64,000 nucleotides of DNA, from the NCBI GenBank assembly GCA_020852865.1, contig JADYZZ010000054.1:99496-163495 (forward strand). Reading direction: 5' to 3'. Made by a program: the position numbers and the translations under genes. Positions 17,799 to 26,356 of this stretch are shown in pieces (positions within the stretch are counted from its first letter, which is position 1; each line of letters opens with the position of its first letter). The notes under the pieces were generated by a model. The model saw nothing but the letters and a program-made list of their open reading frames with translations, was not told the DNA's origin and did not search any database. The stretch is from Rubrivivax sp. (GTDB lineage: Bacteria > Pseudomonadota > Gammaproteobacteria > Burkholderiales > Burkholderiaceae_C).

Positions 17799-18677
17799 AT
17801 GGATTCGCCTTTCTCGTACCAGGAGGCCTTCTCGAGGAACCTCGGCTGGCTGGCCGCGCACGAGCAGGAGATCCTGCGCCACAAGCGCGTCGCCATCGCC
17901 GGCCTGGGTGGTGTGGGCGGCGTGCATCTGGTCACGCTGACGCGGCTGGGCATCGGCGCGTTCTCGCTCGCCGACTTCGACACCTTCAGCGTCCAGAACT
18001 TCAATCGCCAGGTCGGCGCGGCGCTGTCGAGCCTCGGCCGGCCCAAGCTGGAAGTGATGGCGCATCAGGCGCTGGACATCAATCCCGAGCTTGCCCTGCG
18101 CACGTTCGCCGACGGCGTGCATGCCGCCAACGTCGACGCCTTCCTGGACGGCTGCGATCTGTACGTCGACGGGCTGGACTTCTTCGCCTTCGAGGCGCGT
18201 TCCCTGGTCTTCGCGGCCTGCGCGCGGCGCGGCATACCGGCCGTCACCGTGGCCCCGATCGGCATGAGCGCCGCCTTACTGAACTTCCTGCCTGGCGGCA
18301 TGACGTTCGAGGAGTACTTCGATCTGCGCGACCAGCCCGAGGAGGAGAAGGCGCTGCGCTTCGCCCTCGGGCTCGCACCCGCAGGCCTGCACCGCCGCTA
18401 CCTGGTCGACCCGAGCGCGCTCGACCTGGCGGCGCACCGCACCCCCTCCACCGGCATGGCCTGCCAGCTCTGCGCCGGCGTGGCGGCGACCGAGGCGCTG
18501 AAGATCCTGCTCGGGCGCGGGCCCGTGCGGGCGGCGCCGCGCGGCGTGCAGTTCGATGCCTACAGCGGTCGCGCCGCGCGCACCTGGAGACCGGGCGGCA
18601 ACCGCAACTGGCTGCAGCGCGCCACGATCGCGCTCGGGCGCCGGCAGCTGGCGGCGATGAGGGGCGAAACGGCATGA
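17799..18677 (+). CDS. ThiF/E1-like adenylyltransferase
   Basis: A 292-residue member of the ThiF/MoeB/E1 superfamily, which adenylates a C-terminal carboxylate or a peptide. The nucleotide loop is VAIAGLGGVGGVHLVTLTRL near residue 35, then SLADFDTFSVQNFNRQVGA with the Asp, Asn and Arg that bind ATP. A CQLCAG segment near residue 225 holds two cysteines; the full pair of zinc-binding CxxC motifs of MoeB is not evident. ATG 17799 is used; an in-frame GTG lies seven codons upstream. It overlaps the nitroreductase gene by 4 bp (ATGA). Its partner protein is not in the window, so the modified substrate is unknown. Confidence 0.82.
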   Translation: MDSPFSYQEAFSRNLGWLAAHEQEILRHKRVAIAGLGGVGGVHLVTLTRLGIGAFSLADFDTFSVQNFNRQVGAALSSLGRPKLEVMAHQALDINPELALRTFADGVHAANVDAFLDGCDLYVDGLDFFAFEARSLVFAACARRGIPAVTVAPIGMSAALLNFLPGGMTFEEYFDLRDQPEEEKALRFALGLAPAGLHRRYLVDPSALDLAAHRTPSTGMACQLCAGVAATEALKILLGRGPVRAAPRGVQFDAYSGRAARTWRPGGNRNWLQRATIALGRRQLAAMRGETA

Positions 18678-19822
18678 GCGACATGAGCGACGTGAGCGGC
18701 AGACGCCCGGGCAGCCTCGTCGACCGGGTACTCGACGCGGCACGCTGGGCGCCCAGCGGCGACAACACGCAGCCCTGGCGCTTCGAGCTCGTCGACGACG
18801 AGCGCTTCGTCGTGCACGGCTTCGACACGCGCGCGCACTGCGTCTACGACCTCGACGGGCACCCGAGCCAGATCGCGCTCGGCGCGCTGCTGCAGACGAT
18901 CGAGGTGGCCGCCTCGGCGCTGCAGCGCCGTGTCGCCGTCACGCGGCGCGCCGGGCTGCCCGACACGACGCCCACCTTCGACGTCCGGCTGCTGGCCGAT
19001 GCGTCGATCGAGCCCAGCCCCTGGCTGCGCGCCGTGCCGGCACGCAGCGTCGAGCGCCGGCCGATGAGCACGCGCGCGCTCCACGCCGCCGCCAAGCAAG
19101 CCGCCGCGGCCGCCGCCGGCAGCGGCTATGCGGTGCGCTGGTTCGAAGGCCCGGGCGCACGCTGGCGACTGGCCGCGCTGATGTTCCGCAGCGCCAAGAT
19201 CCGCCTGACGACCGAAGAGGCCTACCGGGTGCACCGCGAGGTGATCGCCTGGGGCCGGCGCTACAGCCCCGATCGCGTGCCCGACCAGGCGCTCGGCGTG
19301 GGTGCGCTGCCGCTGGCGCTGATGCGCTGGGCCATGGCCGACTGGCGGCGCGTGCAGTTCATGAACCGCTGCGCCGCGGGCACCTGGCTGCCGCGGATCC
19401 AGATGGACTGGCTGACCGCGCTGCGCTGCGCCGGGCATGTCGCCCTGGTGGCCGAGCGCCCACCGCAGACGGTCGACGACTACGTCGAGGCGGGGCGCGC
19501 AGTGCAGCGCGTCTGGCTGGCGCTCACGCTGCAGGGCGTGCAGCAGCAGCCCGAGATCACGCCGCTCATCTTCGCGCGCTACCACCGCGAGGGCCTTGCA
19601 TTCGCGCGCAGTGCCGCCGCGCTGCGCCGCGCAGCGGCGGTGGCAGACGAGGCGGCCGGCGCACTGGGCGGTGATCTGCCGCGCGTGGTGTGGCTCGGCC
19701 GCGTCGGCTACGGGCCGGCGGCGCCGGCGCGCTCGACGCGCCGACGCCGCACCGAACTGCTCGTCGAGCCGGCCGCGGCCGCCCAAGCCGCCCAAGCCGC
19801 CCCCGGGAGCCCGCATGGATGA
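18674..19822 (+). CDS. Nitroreductase-family protein
   Basis: A 382-residue protein with a split nitroreductase (FMN) fold. The N-terminal LDAARWAPSGDNTQPWRFEL is the classic FMN-binding opening (APSGDNTQPW), and the C-terminal AGRAVQRVWLALTLQGVQQQ and PRVVWLGRVGYGP match the end of the fold. Length is about twice that of simple nitroreductases, with an insert of mixed helices in the middle, as in MoeY-like or SagB-like relatives that sit beside ThiF-type enzymes. The reaction is unknown; oxidation of a ThiF-activated peptide or cofactor is one possibility. The start overlaps the ThiF stop and the stop overlaps the ABC ATPase start. Confidence 0.8.
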   Translation: MSDMSDVSGRRPGSLVDRVLDAARWAPSGDNTQPWRFELVDDERFVVHGFDTRAHCVYDLDGHPSQIALGALLQTIEVAASALQRRVAVTRRAGLPDTTPTFDVRLLADASIEPSPWLRAVPARSVERRPMSTRALHAAAKQAAAAAAGSGYAVRWFEGPGARWRLAALMFRSAKIRLTTEEAYRVHREVIAWGRRYSPDRVPDQALGVGALPLALMRWAMADWRRVQFMNRCAAGTWLPRIQMDWLTALRCAGHVALVAERPPQTVDDYVEAGRAVQRVWLALTLQGVQQQPEITPLIFARYHREGLAFARSAAALRRAAAVADEAAGALGGDLPRVVWLGRVGYGPAAPARSTRRRRTELLVEPAAAAQAAQAAPGSPHG

Positions 19823-20567
19823 AGCGGTTGCCGTGCTCCAGCGCGTGAGCAAGTCCTACCGCATGGATGCGGTCGAAGTGCCGGTGCTGCGCGAGGTCGA
19901 CCTGCTGGTGCGCCCGGGCGTGTTCACGGTTCTGCTCGGGCCCTCGGGCAGCGGCAAGACGACGCTGCTCAACCTGATCGGCGGCATCGACCGCGCCGAC
20001 CAGGGCGAAGTCGTCGTCGCCGGACAGCCCTACGCGCAGCTGTCGGACGACCTGCTCACCGATTTCCGGGCTCGCAACATCGGCTTCGTCTTCCAGAACT
20101 TCAATCTGATTCCGGTGCTGACCGCGCGCGAGAACATCGAGTACCCGCTCGTCCTCGAGGGCATGCCCGAGGAACGGCGGCGCCGGCGCGTCATCAAGCT
20201 GCTGCGCGCCGTGGGCCTCGAGGACCGTGCCGACAACCGCCCCGGCCAGCTCTCCGGCGGGCAGCGCCAGCGCGTCGCCATCGCGCGCGCGCTGGCGGTG
20301 CGTCCCAAGCTCGTGATCGCCGACGAGCCGACCGCCAACCTCGACAGCGCCACCGGGGCGGCCATCCTGGCGCTGATGCGGCGCATGCAGGTCCAGTACC
20401 GCATCTCGTTCCTGTTTTCCTCGCACGACCGCGGGTTGATCGAGGTCGCCGACGACCTGGTGGTGCTGCGCGACGGCATGATCCAGTCGATCCGCCGCAG
20501 GCCGATCGAGACGCCGGCACCGCCATCGACCGCCGCAGCGGAACCTCCCGATGATGAAGTCGAGTGA
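19815..20567 (+). CDS. ABC transporter ATP-binding protein (LolD/MacB type)
   Basis: A 250-residue ATPase of the LolD/MacB class, which powers mechanotransmission rather than transport through the membrane. Motifs in order: Walker A GPSGSGKTT (about residue 42), Q-loop FVFQNFNLIP, signature LSGGQRQRVAIARAL, Walker B LVIADEPTANLD and switch SSHDRG. The usual switch THD reads SHD here. The start overlaps the nitroreductase stop by 8 bp, and the end overlaps the permease start by 17 bp, so the three are translationally coupled. Its partner is the permease at 20551-21990. Confidence 0.93.
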   Translation: MDEAVAVLQRVSKSYRMDAVEVPVLREVDLLVRPGVFTVLLGPSGSGKTTLLNLIGGIDRADQGEVVVAGQPYAQLSDDLLTDFRARNIGFVFQNFNLIPVLTARENIEYPLVLEGMPEERRRRRVIKLLRAVGLEDRADNRPGQLSGGQRQRVAIARALAVRPKLVIADEPTANLDSATGAAILALMRRMQVQYRISFLFSSHDRGLIEVADDLVVLRDGMIQSIRRRPIETPAPPSTAAAEPPDDEVE

Positions 20568-21990
20568 CTGGCGCCTGGCGCTGCGCAACCTTCTGCGCAA
20601 CCGGCGCCGCTCGGTGTCGACCATGCTGACGCTGGCGATCGGGCTGGCCGCCATCTTGTTGTTCGGCGGCTTCAAGACCAACATCAACTACAGCATGCTC
20701 ACCGCCTACGTGCGCATGGGCGGGCATCTGCAAATCCAGCATCGCGACTACTACCTCTACGGCAGCGGCGACCCCACCGCCTACGGCATCGCCGGCTACG
20801 AGCAACTGCTCGCTGCCGTGCGCGCCGACCCGCAGCTGCAGCCTCTGGTCGCCGTGGCCACGCCGATGCTGCGTTTCGGCGGCCTGGCCAGCAACTCCGA
20901 GCTGGGCGTCTCGCGCACGGTGATCGGCACCGGCTTCGTGCCGCAGGACGTGAACCTGATGCGGCAGTGGAACGAATTTGCGGTGCCGATCGAGCACCCG
21001 CGCTTCGTGCTCGAAGGCGCGCCTGCCGATTCGGCGATCGTCGGCACCGGAGTCGCGCGCGTGCTGCAGATCTGCGCCCCGCTGCAGGTGCCCGATTGCC
21101 CCGAGCCGGAACAGGGCAACGCTGCCGCGCCTGGCGCGCCCGCCAAGACGGCCGCCCCGGGCGGCCGCAAGGCCCTGCCCGCCGACGTGGCCGCACTCGC
21201 GCAACTGGGCGCCGACACACAACCCAAGGCCGGCGGCACGGGGCCACGCCTGGACCTGCTCGCCAGCAGCGGGCGCGGCGCGCCCAACGTGGCTGCGGTC
21301 GACGTGCTGGCCGCGCAGGACCAGGGCTTCAAGGAGCTCGACGAGGTCTCGGTCATCCTGCCGCTGGCCTTCGCGCAGCGGCTGGTGTTCGGCAAGGCGC
21401 CGCCGCGCGCCACAGCGATCATGGTGCAGCTGCACCACACGGCCACACAACCGCAGGCCGCCGAGCGGCTGCGCGCGATCGTCGCCGGCCTCGACGCGCG
21501 CCAGCCGCTGGTAGTGCGCGACGTCGAGGAACTCAACCCCTTCTACGTGCAGAGCCTGCGCCTGTTCGACGTCATATTCGGCTTCATCTTCGTGCTGATC
21601 GGCGGCATCGTGCTGTTCACCGTCGGCAACACGATGAACGCCGCCGTCGTCGAGCGCACGGTCGAGATCGGCACGCTGCGCGCGATCGGGCTGCGCCAGG
21701 CCGGCGTGCGGCGCCTGTTCGTCATCGAAGGCTTCGTGCTCGGGCTGGTCGGCGCCGTGGTCGGCACGCTGGCCGCGCTGGCGCTGGCCGGCATCGTCAA
21801 CCACTCCGGGCTGACCTGGCTGCCGCCGGGCAGCTCGCAGCGCCTGCCGCTGCAGTTGCGCGTGATGGGCGAGAATCTGTCCATCGTGGGGACGTCGCTG
21901 GCGCTGGTCGTGATCGCCACGCTGTCGGCCTGGTGGCCGGCCTGGCGCGCGGCCCGCCTGAACGTCGTGGAGGCACTTCGCCATGCCTGA
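20551..21990 (+). CDS. ABC transporter permease, FtsX/LolC-MacB type
   Basis: A 479-residue inner-membrane protein. One helix near residue 25 (SVSTMLTLAIGLAAILLFGG) is followed by a ~300-residue periplasmic domain. Three C-terminal helices (FGFIFVLIGGIVLF, FVLGLVGAVVGTLAALALAG and LALVVIATLSAWW) then complete the type VII topology. The C-terminal half has the FtsX pattern VERTVEIGTLRAIGLRQAGV. An Ala/Pro/Gly-rich insertion lies at about residues 190-235 in the periplasmic part. Together with the LolA-like protein and the barrel it suggests extraction of a lipid or lipoprotein from the inner membrane and delivery to the outer membrane. Confidence 0.9.
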   Translation: MMKSSDWRLALRNLLRNRRRSVSTMLTLAIGLAAILLFGGFKTNINYSMLTAYVRMGGHLQIQHRDYYLYGSGDPTAYGIAGYEQLLAAVRADPQLQPLVAVATPMLRFGGLASNSELGVSRTVIGTGFVPQDVNLMRQWNEFAVPIEHPRFVLEGAPADSAIVGTGVARVLQICAPLQVPDCPEPEQGNAAAPGAPAKTAAPGGRKALPADVAALAQLGADTQPKAGGTGPRLDLLASSGRGAPNVAAVDVLAAQDQGFKELDEVSVILPLAFAQRLVFGKAPPRATAIMVQLHHTATQPQAAERLRAIVAGLDARQPLVVRDVEELNPFYVQSLRLFDVIFGFIFVLIGGIVLFTVGNTMNAAVVERTVEIGTLRAIGLRQAGVRRLFVIEGFVLGLVGAVVGTLAALALAGIVNHSGLTWLPPGSSQRLPLQLRVMGENLSIVGTSLALVVIATLSAWWPAWRAARLNVVEALRHA

Positions 21991-22879
21991 TCGCAGGCCT
22001 GATCGGACGCCGGATCGCATGTCCGATCGCATGTCCGATCGCATGTCCGATAGGATGCCTGAGCGCATGCCGGTCGCACGCCTCGGCCACGTCGGCCGGC
22101 GCCGCTGGCTGGGCGCGCTGGGTACGGTGCTGCTCGGCGCCGGCGCAGCGCTGCCGGCCATCGCGGCGCCGCCGGACGCCCAGGCGCTGCTCGCGGCAAG
22201 CGACGCCATCCGCAACCCCGGGCAACCCTTCCGCGTCACCGTCACCGTGACCGAATACGCCGGCGGCGTGCAGGTCAACGCGATGACGCTGGCCAGCTTC
22301 TCGCGCACGCTCGAGGCGGGCGGCCAGTTCGCGAGCATCGTGCGCTTCGTGCAGCCGGCGCGCGACGCCGGCAAGCTGATGCTCAAGAACGGAAACGACC
22401 TGTGGTTCTACGACCCCGGCACAAAGTCGACGGTGCGCATCTCGCCGCAGCAGCGACTGATGGGCCAGGCCTCGAACGGCGACGTCGTGACCGTGAACTT
22501 CGCGCGCGACTACCGCGCCACGCTGGCCGCCGAGGAGAGCATCCAGGACGGCGAGCGCAAGACGCGGCGCGCGGCCAAGCTCCAGCTCGAGGCAGGCGGC
22601 GCCGACGCCGCCTACGCCGCGATCGAGCTGTGGATCGACGCCGACAGCCACGCCCCGCTCAAGGCGCGCTTCTTCGCCGATTCCGGCCGCCTGCTCAAGA
22701 CCGCGTACTACCGCCGTTTCGAGCCGGTGCTGGGCGCGAGCCGGCCCACCGAGACCGTCATCATCGACGGACTCGATCCCAAGTCCGTGACCATCATGCG
22801 CTTCGGTCAATATGCCTACCGCAATGCACCTGCCAGCTGGTTCCAGCGCGACTACCTGCCCCGCTTCGATGCCGAATAG
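21983..22879 (+). CDS. LolA-like outer-membrane lipoprotein-sorting protein
   Basis: A 298-residue exported protein with a LolA/LolB-like half-barrel expected to shuttle a lipid or lipoprotein across the periplasm. Mature motifs include MLKNGNDLWFYDPGTKSTVR and IDGLDPKSVTIMRFGQYAYR. The nominal start overlaps the permease stop by 8 bp, but the first ~30 residues are tetrapeptide repeats (RMSD) encoded by a 12-bp tandem repeat. They precede a twin-arginine-like signal, GRRRWLGALG, with the cleavage site after LPAIAA. Translation may therefore begin at one of the in-frame ATGs in the repeat or at 22067. Family is clear; the start is not. Confidence 0.84.
   Translation: MPDRRPDRTPDRMSDRMSDRMSDRMPERMPVARLGHVGRRRWLGALGTVLLGAGAALPAIAAPPDAQALLAASDAIRNPGQPFRVTVTVTEYAGGVQVNAMTLASFSRTLEAGGQFASIVRFVQPARDAGKLMLKNGNDLWFYDPGTKSTVRISPQQRLMGQASNGDVVTVNFARDYRATLAAEESIQDGERKTRRAAKLQLEAGGADAAYAAIELWIDADSHAPLKARFFADSGRLLKTAYYRRFEPVLGASRPTETVIIDGLDPKSVTIMRFGQYAYRNAPASWFQRDYLPRFDAE
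21989..22072 (+). repeat. 12-bp tandem repeat at the LolA-like gene start
   Basis: Seven units of a 12-bp repeat, three perfect (GATCGCATGTCC at 22013-22048) flanked by degenerate copies. The unit is a multiple of three, so slippage keeps the frame, and each perfect unit contains an in-frame ATG. Confidence 0.85.
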
Positions 22880-24212
22880 GCGGCGCCGCGGCGGCGCGCG
22901 GGCTGCCCCGAGCGGCGGCGCAAGGCTCGCCCCGAGCGGCGGTGCACGGCCCGCCCCATGCGGGGTCGCGCTGGCCGCGGCGCTGGCCGTCGCGCTGGCC
23001 GGCACATCGGCGCGCGCCGCCGACGACGACGCCCTGGCGCTGACCAGCAGCGTCGAGCAGGCTGCGCCCGCCGCGTCGCCGCTGCGGCTGGCGCTCGAGG
23101 CCGGCGGCGGCACGCTGTGGGACCGCTGGCAGGACAAGAACGTGGCCGCGCGCCGCGCCGCGATCGATCTGCGCTACGCACAGGCCATCGGCGGCGGCTG
23201 GCGCGTGGCGCTGTCCGACCGCCTCGACCATGTGCACCCGATGCCCGGCGGCCAGCCCGACACGCTCAACAGCCTGCGCGAGGCCTACGCCGGCTGGCAG
23301 GCCGAAGACGCGGCGACGGTGCTCGACCTGGGCCGCGTCAACTACCGCAACGGGCCGGCGTTCGGCTTCAACCCGACCGACTTCCTGCGCGCCGGGGCGC
23401 TGCGCACGATCACGACGGCCGACCCGGTGGCGCTGCGCGAAAACCGCATGGGCACCGCCATGCTGCGCCTGGGCCGCCGCTGGGGCGACACCGGCCTGAG
23501 CGCGGTGCTGGCGCCCAAGGTCGACAACGCGCCCGACCGCAGCGGCTCGTCGGCCGACTTCGGCGCCACGAACGACCGCGCGCGCCTGCTGCTGGTGGCC
23601 GACGCGCGCGTGTCGGACCGTCTGAGCGGCCAGCTGCTCGCGCTGGCGACGCGGCACCAGGGCCCGCAATGGGGCCTCAACCTGACGGCGCTGGCCAGCG
23701 ACGCGATGGTGGTGTACGCCGAATACGCGCAGGGCAACGAGCGCAGCCTGCTCGACGCGCTCGGCGGCGGCGGCGCGCCGGCCGCGCGCCAGCGCAAGGC
23801 GGCGCTCGGCCTCACGTACACGCTGCCGAGCAAGCTGTCGATCACGCTCGAGGCCGACTACAACAGCCGCGGCCTGCGCAGCGGCGAGTTCGCCTCCTGG
23901 CTGGCGCAGGGGCCGGCCGCCTACTTCGCCTACGCGGCGCTCACGCAGCCGAGCCAGGAGCTGGGCTCGCGCCGCGCCTGGCTGGCCTACGTCACGCAGA
24001 AGGAGCTGGGCCTGAAGCAGCTCGACCTCACCGCGCTCGTGCGCCAGAACGCCGAGGACCGCAGCACGCTCGGCTGGCTCGAGCTGCGCTACCACTGGCC
24101 GCGCGTCGACGTCGCGCTGCAACTGCAGGCGGCGTCGGGGTCGGCGCGCACCGAGTTCGGTGCGATGCCGTATAGGCGCGTGGCGCAGGTTCTGGCGTAC
24201 GCCTACTTCTGA
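22869..24212 (+). CDS. Outer-membrane beta-barrel protein, final gene of the ABC/LolA operon
   Basis: A 447-residue exported barrel. A cationic, repeat-rich N-terminus is followed by a signal core (VALAAALAVALAGTSARAA) and then strands such as LRLALEAGGGTLWDRWQ, with the last strand ending VAQVLAYAYF and a terminal Phe. The ATG at 22869 overlaps the LolA-like stop; an upstream start at 22812 is possible but lies deep in that gene. The first ~30 residues are three 8-residue repeats. It probably is the outer-membrane endpoint of the ABC-LolA pathway. No specific family name is certain. Confidence 0.78.
   Translation: MPNRRRRGGARAAPSGGARLAPSGGARPAPCGVALAAALAVALAGTSARAADDDALALTSSVEQAAPAASPLRLALEAGGGTLWDRWQDKNVAARRAAIDLRYAQAIGGGWRVALSDRLDHVHPMPGGQPDTLNSLREAYAGWQAEDAATVLDLGRVNYRNGPAFGFNPTDFLRAGALRTITTADPVALRENRMGTAMLRLGRRWGDTGLSAVLAPKVDNAPDRSGSSADFGATNDRARLLLVADARVSDRLSGQLLALATRHQGPQWGLNLTALASDAMVVYAEYAQGNERSLLDALGGGGAPAARQRKAALGLTYTLPSKLSITLEADYNSRGLRSGEFASWLAQGPAAYFAYAALTQPSQELGSRRAWLAYVTQKELGLKQLDLTALVRQNAEDRSTLGWLELRYHWPRVDVALQLQAASGSARTEFGAMPYRRVAQVLAYAYF
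22890..22961 (+). repeat. 24-bp tandem repeat in the barrel-gene 5' end
   Basis: Three tandem 24-bp units (22890-22913, 22914-22937, 22938-22961) encoding GGARAAPS, GGARLAPS and GGARPAPC ahead of the signal peptide. The repeat is unusual for a functional signal sequence and may mean that translation starts further downstream. Confidence 0.75.
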
Positions 24213-24393
24213 ATGTCGCCAGGGGCCGGGACGCGGCCCGGCCCACCCCCGCCGGAAGCAGGGGGAGTCCGACCCGCCCTTTCGTTGAGCAACACAGCCG
24301 CCCCACTGCGGGTCGCGCCCTGCGGCTCGGGCCGTCGGGCAGAGCTGCGAGCCCTCCAGCCACTGCATGCAAGGGTCGCAGCCTCGCACCCCG

Positions 24394-26288
24394 ATCGGGT
24401 AGGAGGCGGGGTCACCCCCGCCGTCCTCCCACACCACCGTACGTGCGGTTCCGCATACGGCGATTCATGATTGAATCTGCAAGCGCCGGTGGGTATCCAT
24501 CAGCGACACCAGCCCCATGTGGTCGAAGAACGACTTCGGGAACGCGTGGTTCATGTGGCTGGCCCCGGCGTTCCACCAGGCACCGCGCCCGTTGGTCGCC
24601 GAGCGCCACGCGCGCTCCTCGGTCAATCCTCGCTTCATCAGCATTTTGGCCCGAGCAAAAGGCCGCTTGCACTGGCGCCACAGCCGGCCCCGCAGCTTGC
24701 GCCTGATCCACCCGTCCAGGTCCCGCCACACGTCCTTGACCTGGGCGAATCCGAAGTAGCTCGTCCAGCCTCGCAGCAGCGGGTTGAGCGTCTCGATGGT
24801 GCTCGCCACACTGCGGCCGCGGCTCGCGCGCATCAGGTCTTCGACCTTCTGCCGCAGCCGCTGCACGCTCTTGGGCGCCCCCTTCAGCCTCGCCGTCTCC
24901 CGCCCGATCAGCCCGTAGCCAAGGAAGTCGCGCCGGCTGGCCGGCGCCACACCGCTCTTGTCCAGGTTGACCTGCAGCTGGAGTTCGCTGTCCAGATATC
25001 GCCTCGTCGTCTCGAACGCATGCTCGGCCGCCGCTCGGCTGCCGAGGTACACGTTGCAGTCATCGGCGTAGCGCGCGAAGGCGTGGCCCCGCCGCTCCAG
25101 TTCCCGGTCCAGGTCCGTCAGCATGATGTTGCTCAGCAGCGGCGACAGCGGCCCGCCTTGCGGCGTGCCCTCCCGTCTGGGCTGCACCAGCCCATCGCGC
25201 ATCAGGCCCGCTTGCAGGAAGCGCCGGATGAGTCCGAGCACCCGGGTGTCCCCGACTCGGCGTGCCACTCTTGCCATCAGCAGGTCGTGGTTGACGCGGT
25301 CGAAGGAACTTGGCCAAGTCGATGTCCACCACCCAGCCCCGGCCGCTCCTGACATGGTCCCTGGCGGCTTGCACCGCCTGCCACGCGTTGCGCCCGGGTC
25401 TGAAGCCGTAGCTCGACTCGCTGAACCCGCCCTCGAAGATCGGTTGCAGGACTTGCAGCACCGCTTGCTGGATCATCCGGTCCACCACGGCAGGCACGCC
25501 CAGTGTCCTGACCCCGCCCTGCGGCTTGGGGATGTCCACCGCGCGCACTTCCCGCGGCAGGTAGCTTCCCGCCAGCAGCGCCGCTCTCACCGTCGGCCAG
25601 TGAGTTTGCAGCCACGCCTTCAGGTCTTGCACCCGCATGCCGTCGGCACCGGGCGCACCCTTGTTGCGCAGCACTCGCTCGTAGGCCCTCCACATGTTGC
25701 CGCGCTCGACCACCTGCTCCATGAGCACGTCGGTGGCCACTTGCGCTTTCGTTCGCCCCCGCGCCGCCGTGGTCGGCTCGGCACCGTCGCCGGCCGCAGT
25801 CGGGTTCCGCCCGCCGCATCCAGCACCGGCCGCCCCAGAGCTTGCACCCTCGCGCGCTTGTGCTTCATCGCCGTCCATCGAGATCACGAGTCCTACTCGC
25901 GTTCCATCACGTTCGGCCCTTCGGTGCGCGGCGCACCTACTATGGCCTCTGCTGACTTCTGGCCCACCATCCCCGCGCCTCTCAACGCCGGTAGCCCTAT
26001 CGCGCAGCAAGCCAGATCTCCCCGGGTATTGCGCACTCACCTTCACGCTTATGCCTGTCGGATCTACGTCGTTGCGTTCCGTGCAAGTACCGGGCTTCGA
26101 CGATGTTGGCCGCCTCACCCCGCAACGCCGCCTCCATCCGCTTCCTGTTCGTCAGGCCAGCGCTTTGCCTTCGGCTTCCTCCAGATTCGCAGTCACCCAC
26201 GACACCCTTGCCGTTCGGCTGACGGTTCCCCTTGCCGGGCCCGTAGAGGACTTCCACCTCCAAGTGAGTGCGCCCTGCCGGGCGCACC
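24394..26288 (-). mobile_element. Group II intron, IIC-like, about 1.9 kb
   Basis: The 5' end (minus strand, at 26288) reads GTGCGCCCGG, a typical intron start that folds back on itself. The 3' end has a domain V hairpin (24433-24464) with arms CCGTATGCG and CGCACGTACGG and a CGC triad, followed by a domain VI hairpin and the terminal CTACCCGAT. It encodes a reverse transcriptase/maturase without an HNH endonuclease domain. Insertion lies nine bases past the stem of a rho-independent terminator, the preferred target of bacterial IIC introns. The 3' boundary is uncertain by a few bases. The flanking stretch 24213-24393 holds no gene. Confidence 0.88.
24465..25878 (-). pseudogene. ltrA: Group II intron reverse transcriptase/maturase, frameshifted
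   Basis: A reverse transcriptase plus maturase that would splice and mobilise the intron. The N-terminal part has [40 protein letters not shown] and [14 protein letters not shown]. The C-terminal part has [14 protein letters not shown], the catalytic [11 protein letters not shown] and the X domain LNPLLRGWTSYFGFAQVKDV. The two halves are in different frames. In the catalytic block [16 protein letters not shown], one extra base in the GG at 25305-25306 turns FFDR into FLR and breaks the frame. Removing one G restores a single product of about 470 residues. Start ATG 25878 is approximate. The frameshift could be a sequencing error. Confidence 0.85.
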
Positions 26289-26297
26289 AAAGAAAAA

Positions 26298-26324
26298 GCG
26301 CCCGGGCCAAGGGCCCGGGCGCTC
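26298..26324 (-). terminator. Rho-independent terminator of the PEP-CTERM gene
   Basis: Perfect inverted repeat AGCGCCCGGGC / GCCCGGGCGCT with loop CAAGG, extendable to 12 bp. On the minus strand it is followed by TTTTCTTT. It lies 33 bp after the stop of the PEP-CTERM gene. The group II intron begins nine bases beyond the stem. Confidence 0.9.
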
Positions 26325-26356
26325 ATCGATCGCGGCGCAATGTCGGTCGAACCCTC

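Noticed and set aside
17666..19822. A single 718-residue ThiF-nitroreductase fusion
   Set aside because: The part before 18674 is an out-of-frame reading of the ThiF gene. The real ThiF frame ends at 18677 with an ATGA overlap, so these are two proteins.
24213..24393. Short open frames between the barrel gene and the intron
   Set aside because: Only low-complexity translations; the stretch looks like intergenic sequence and intron flank.
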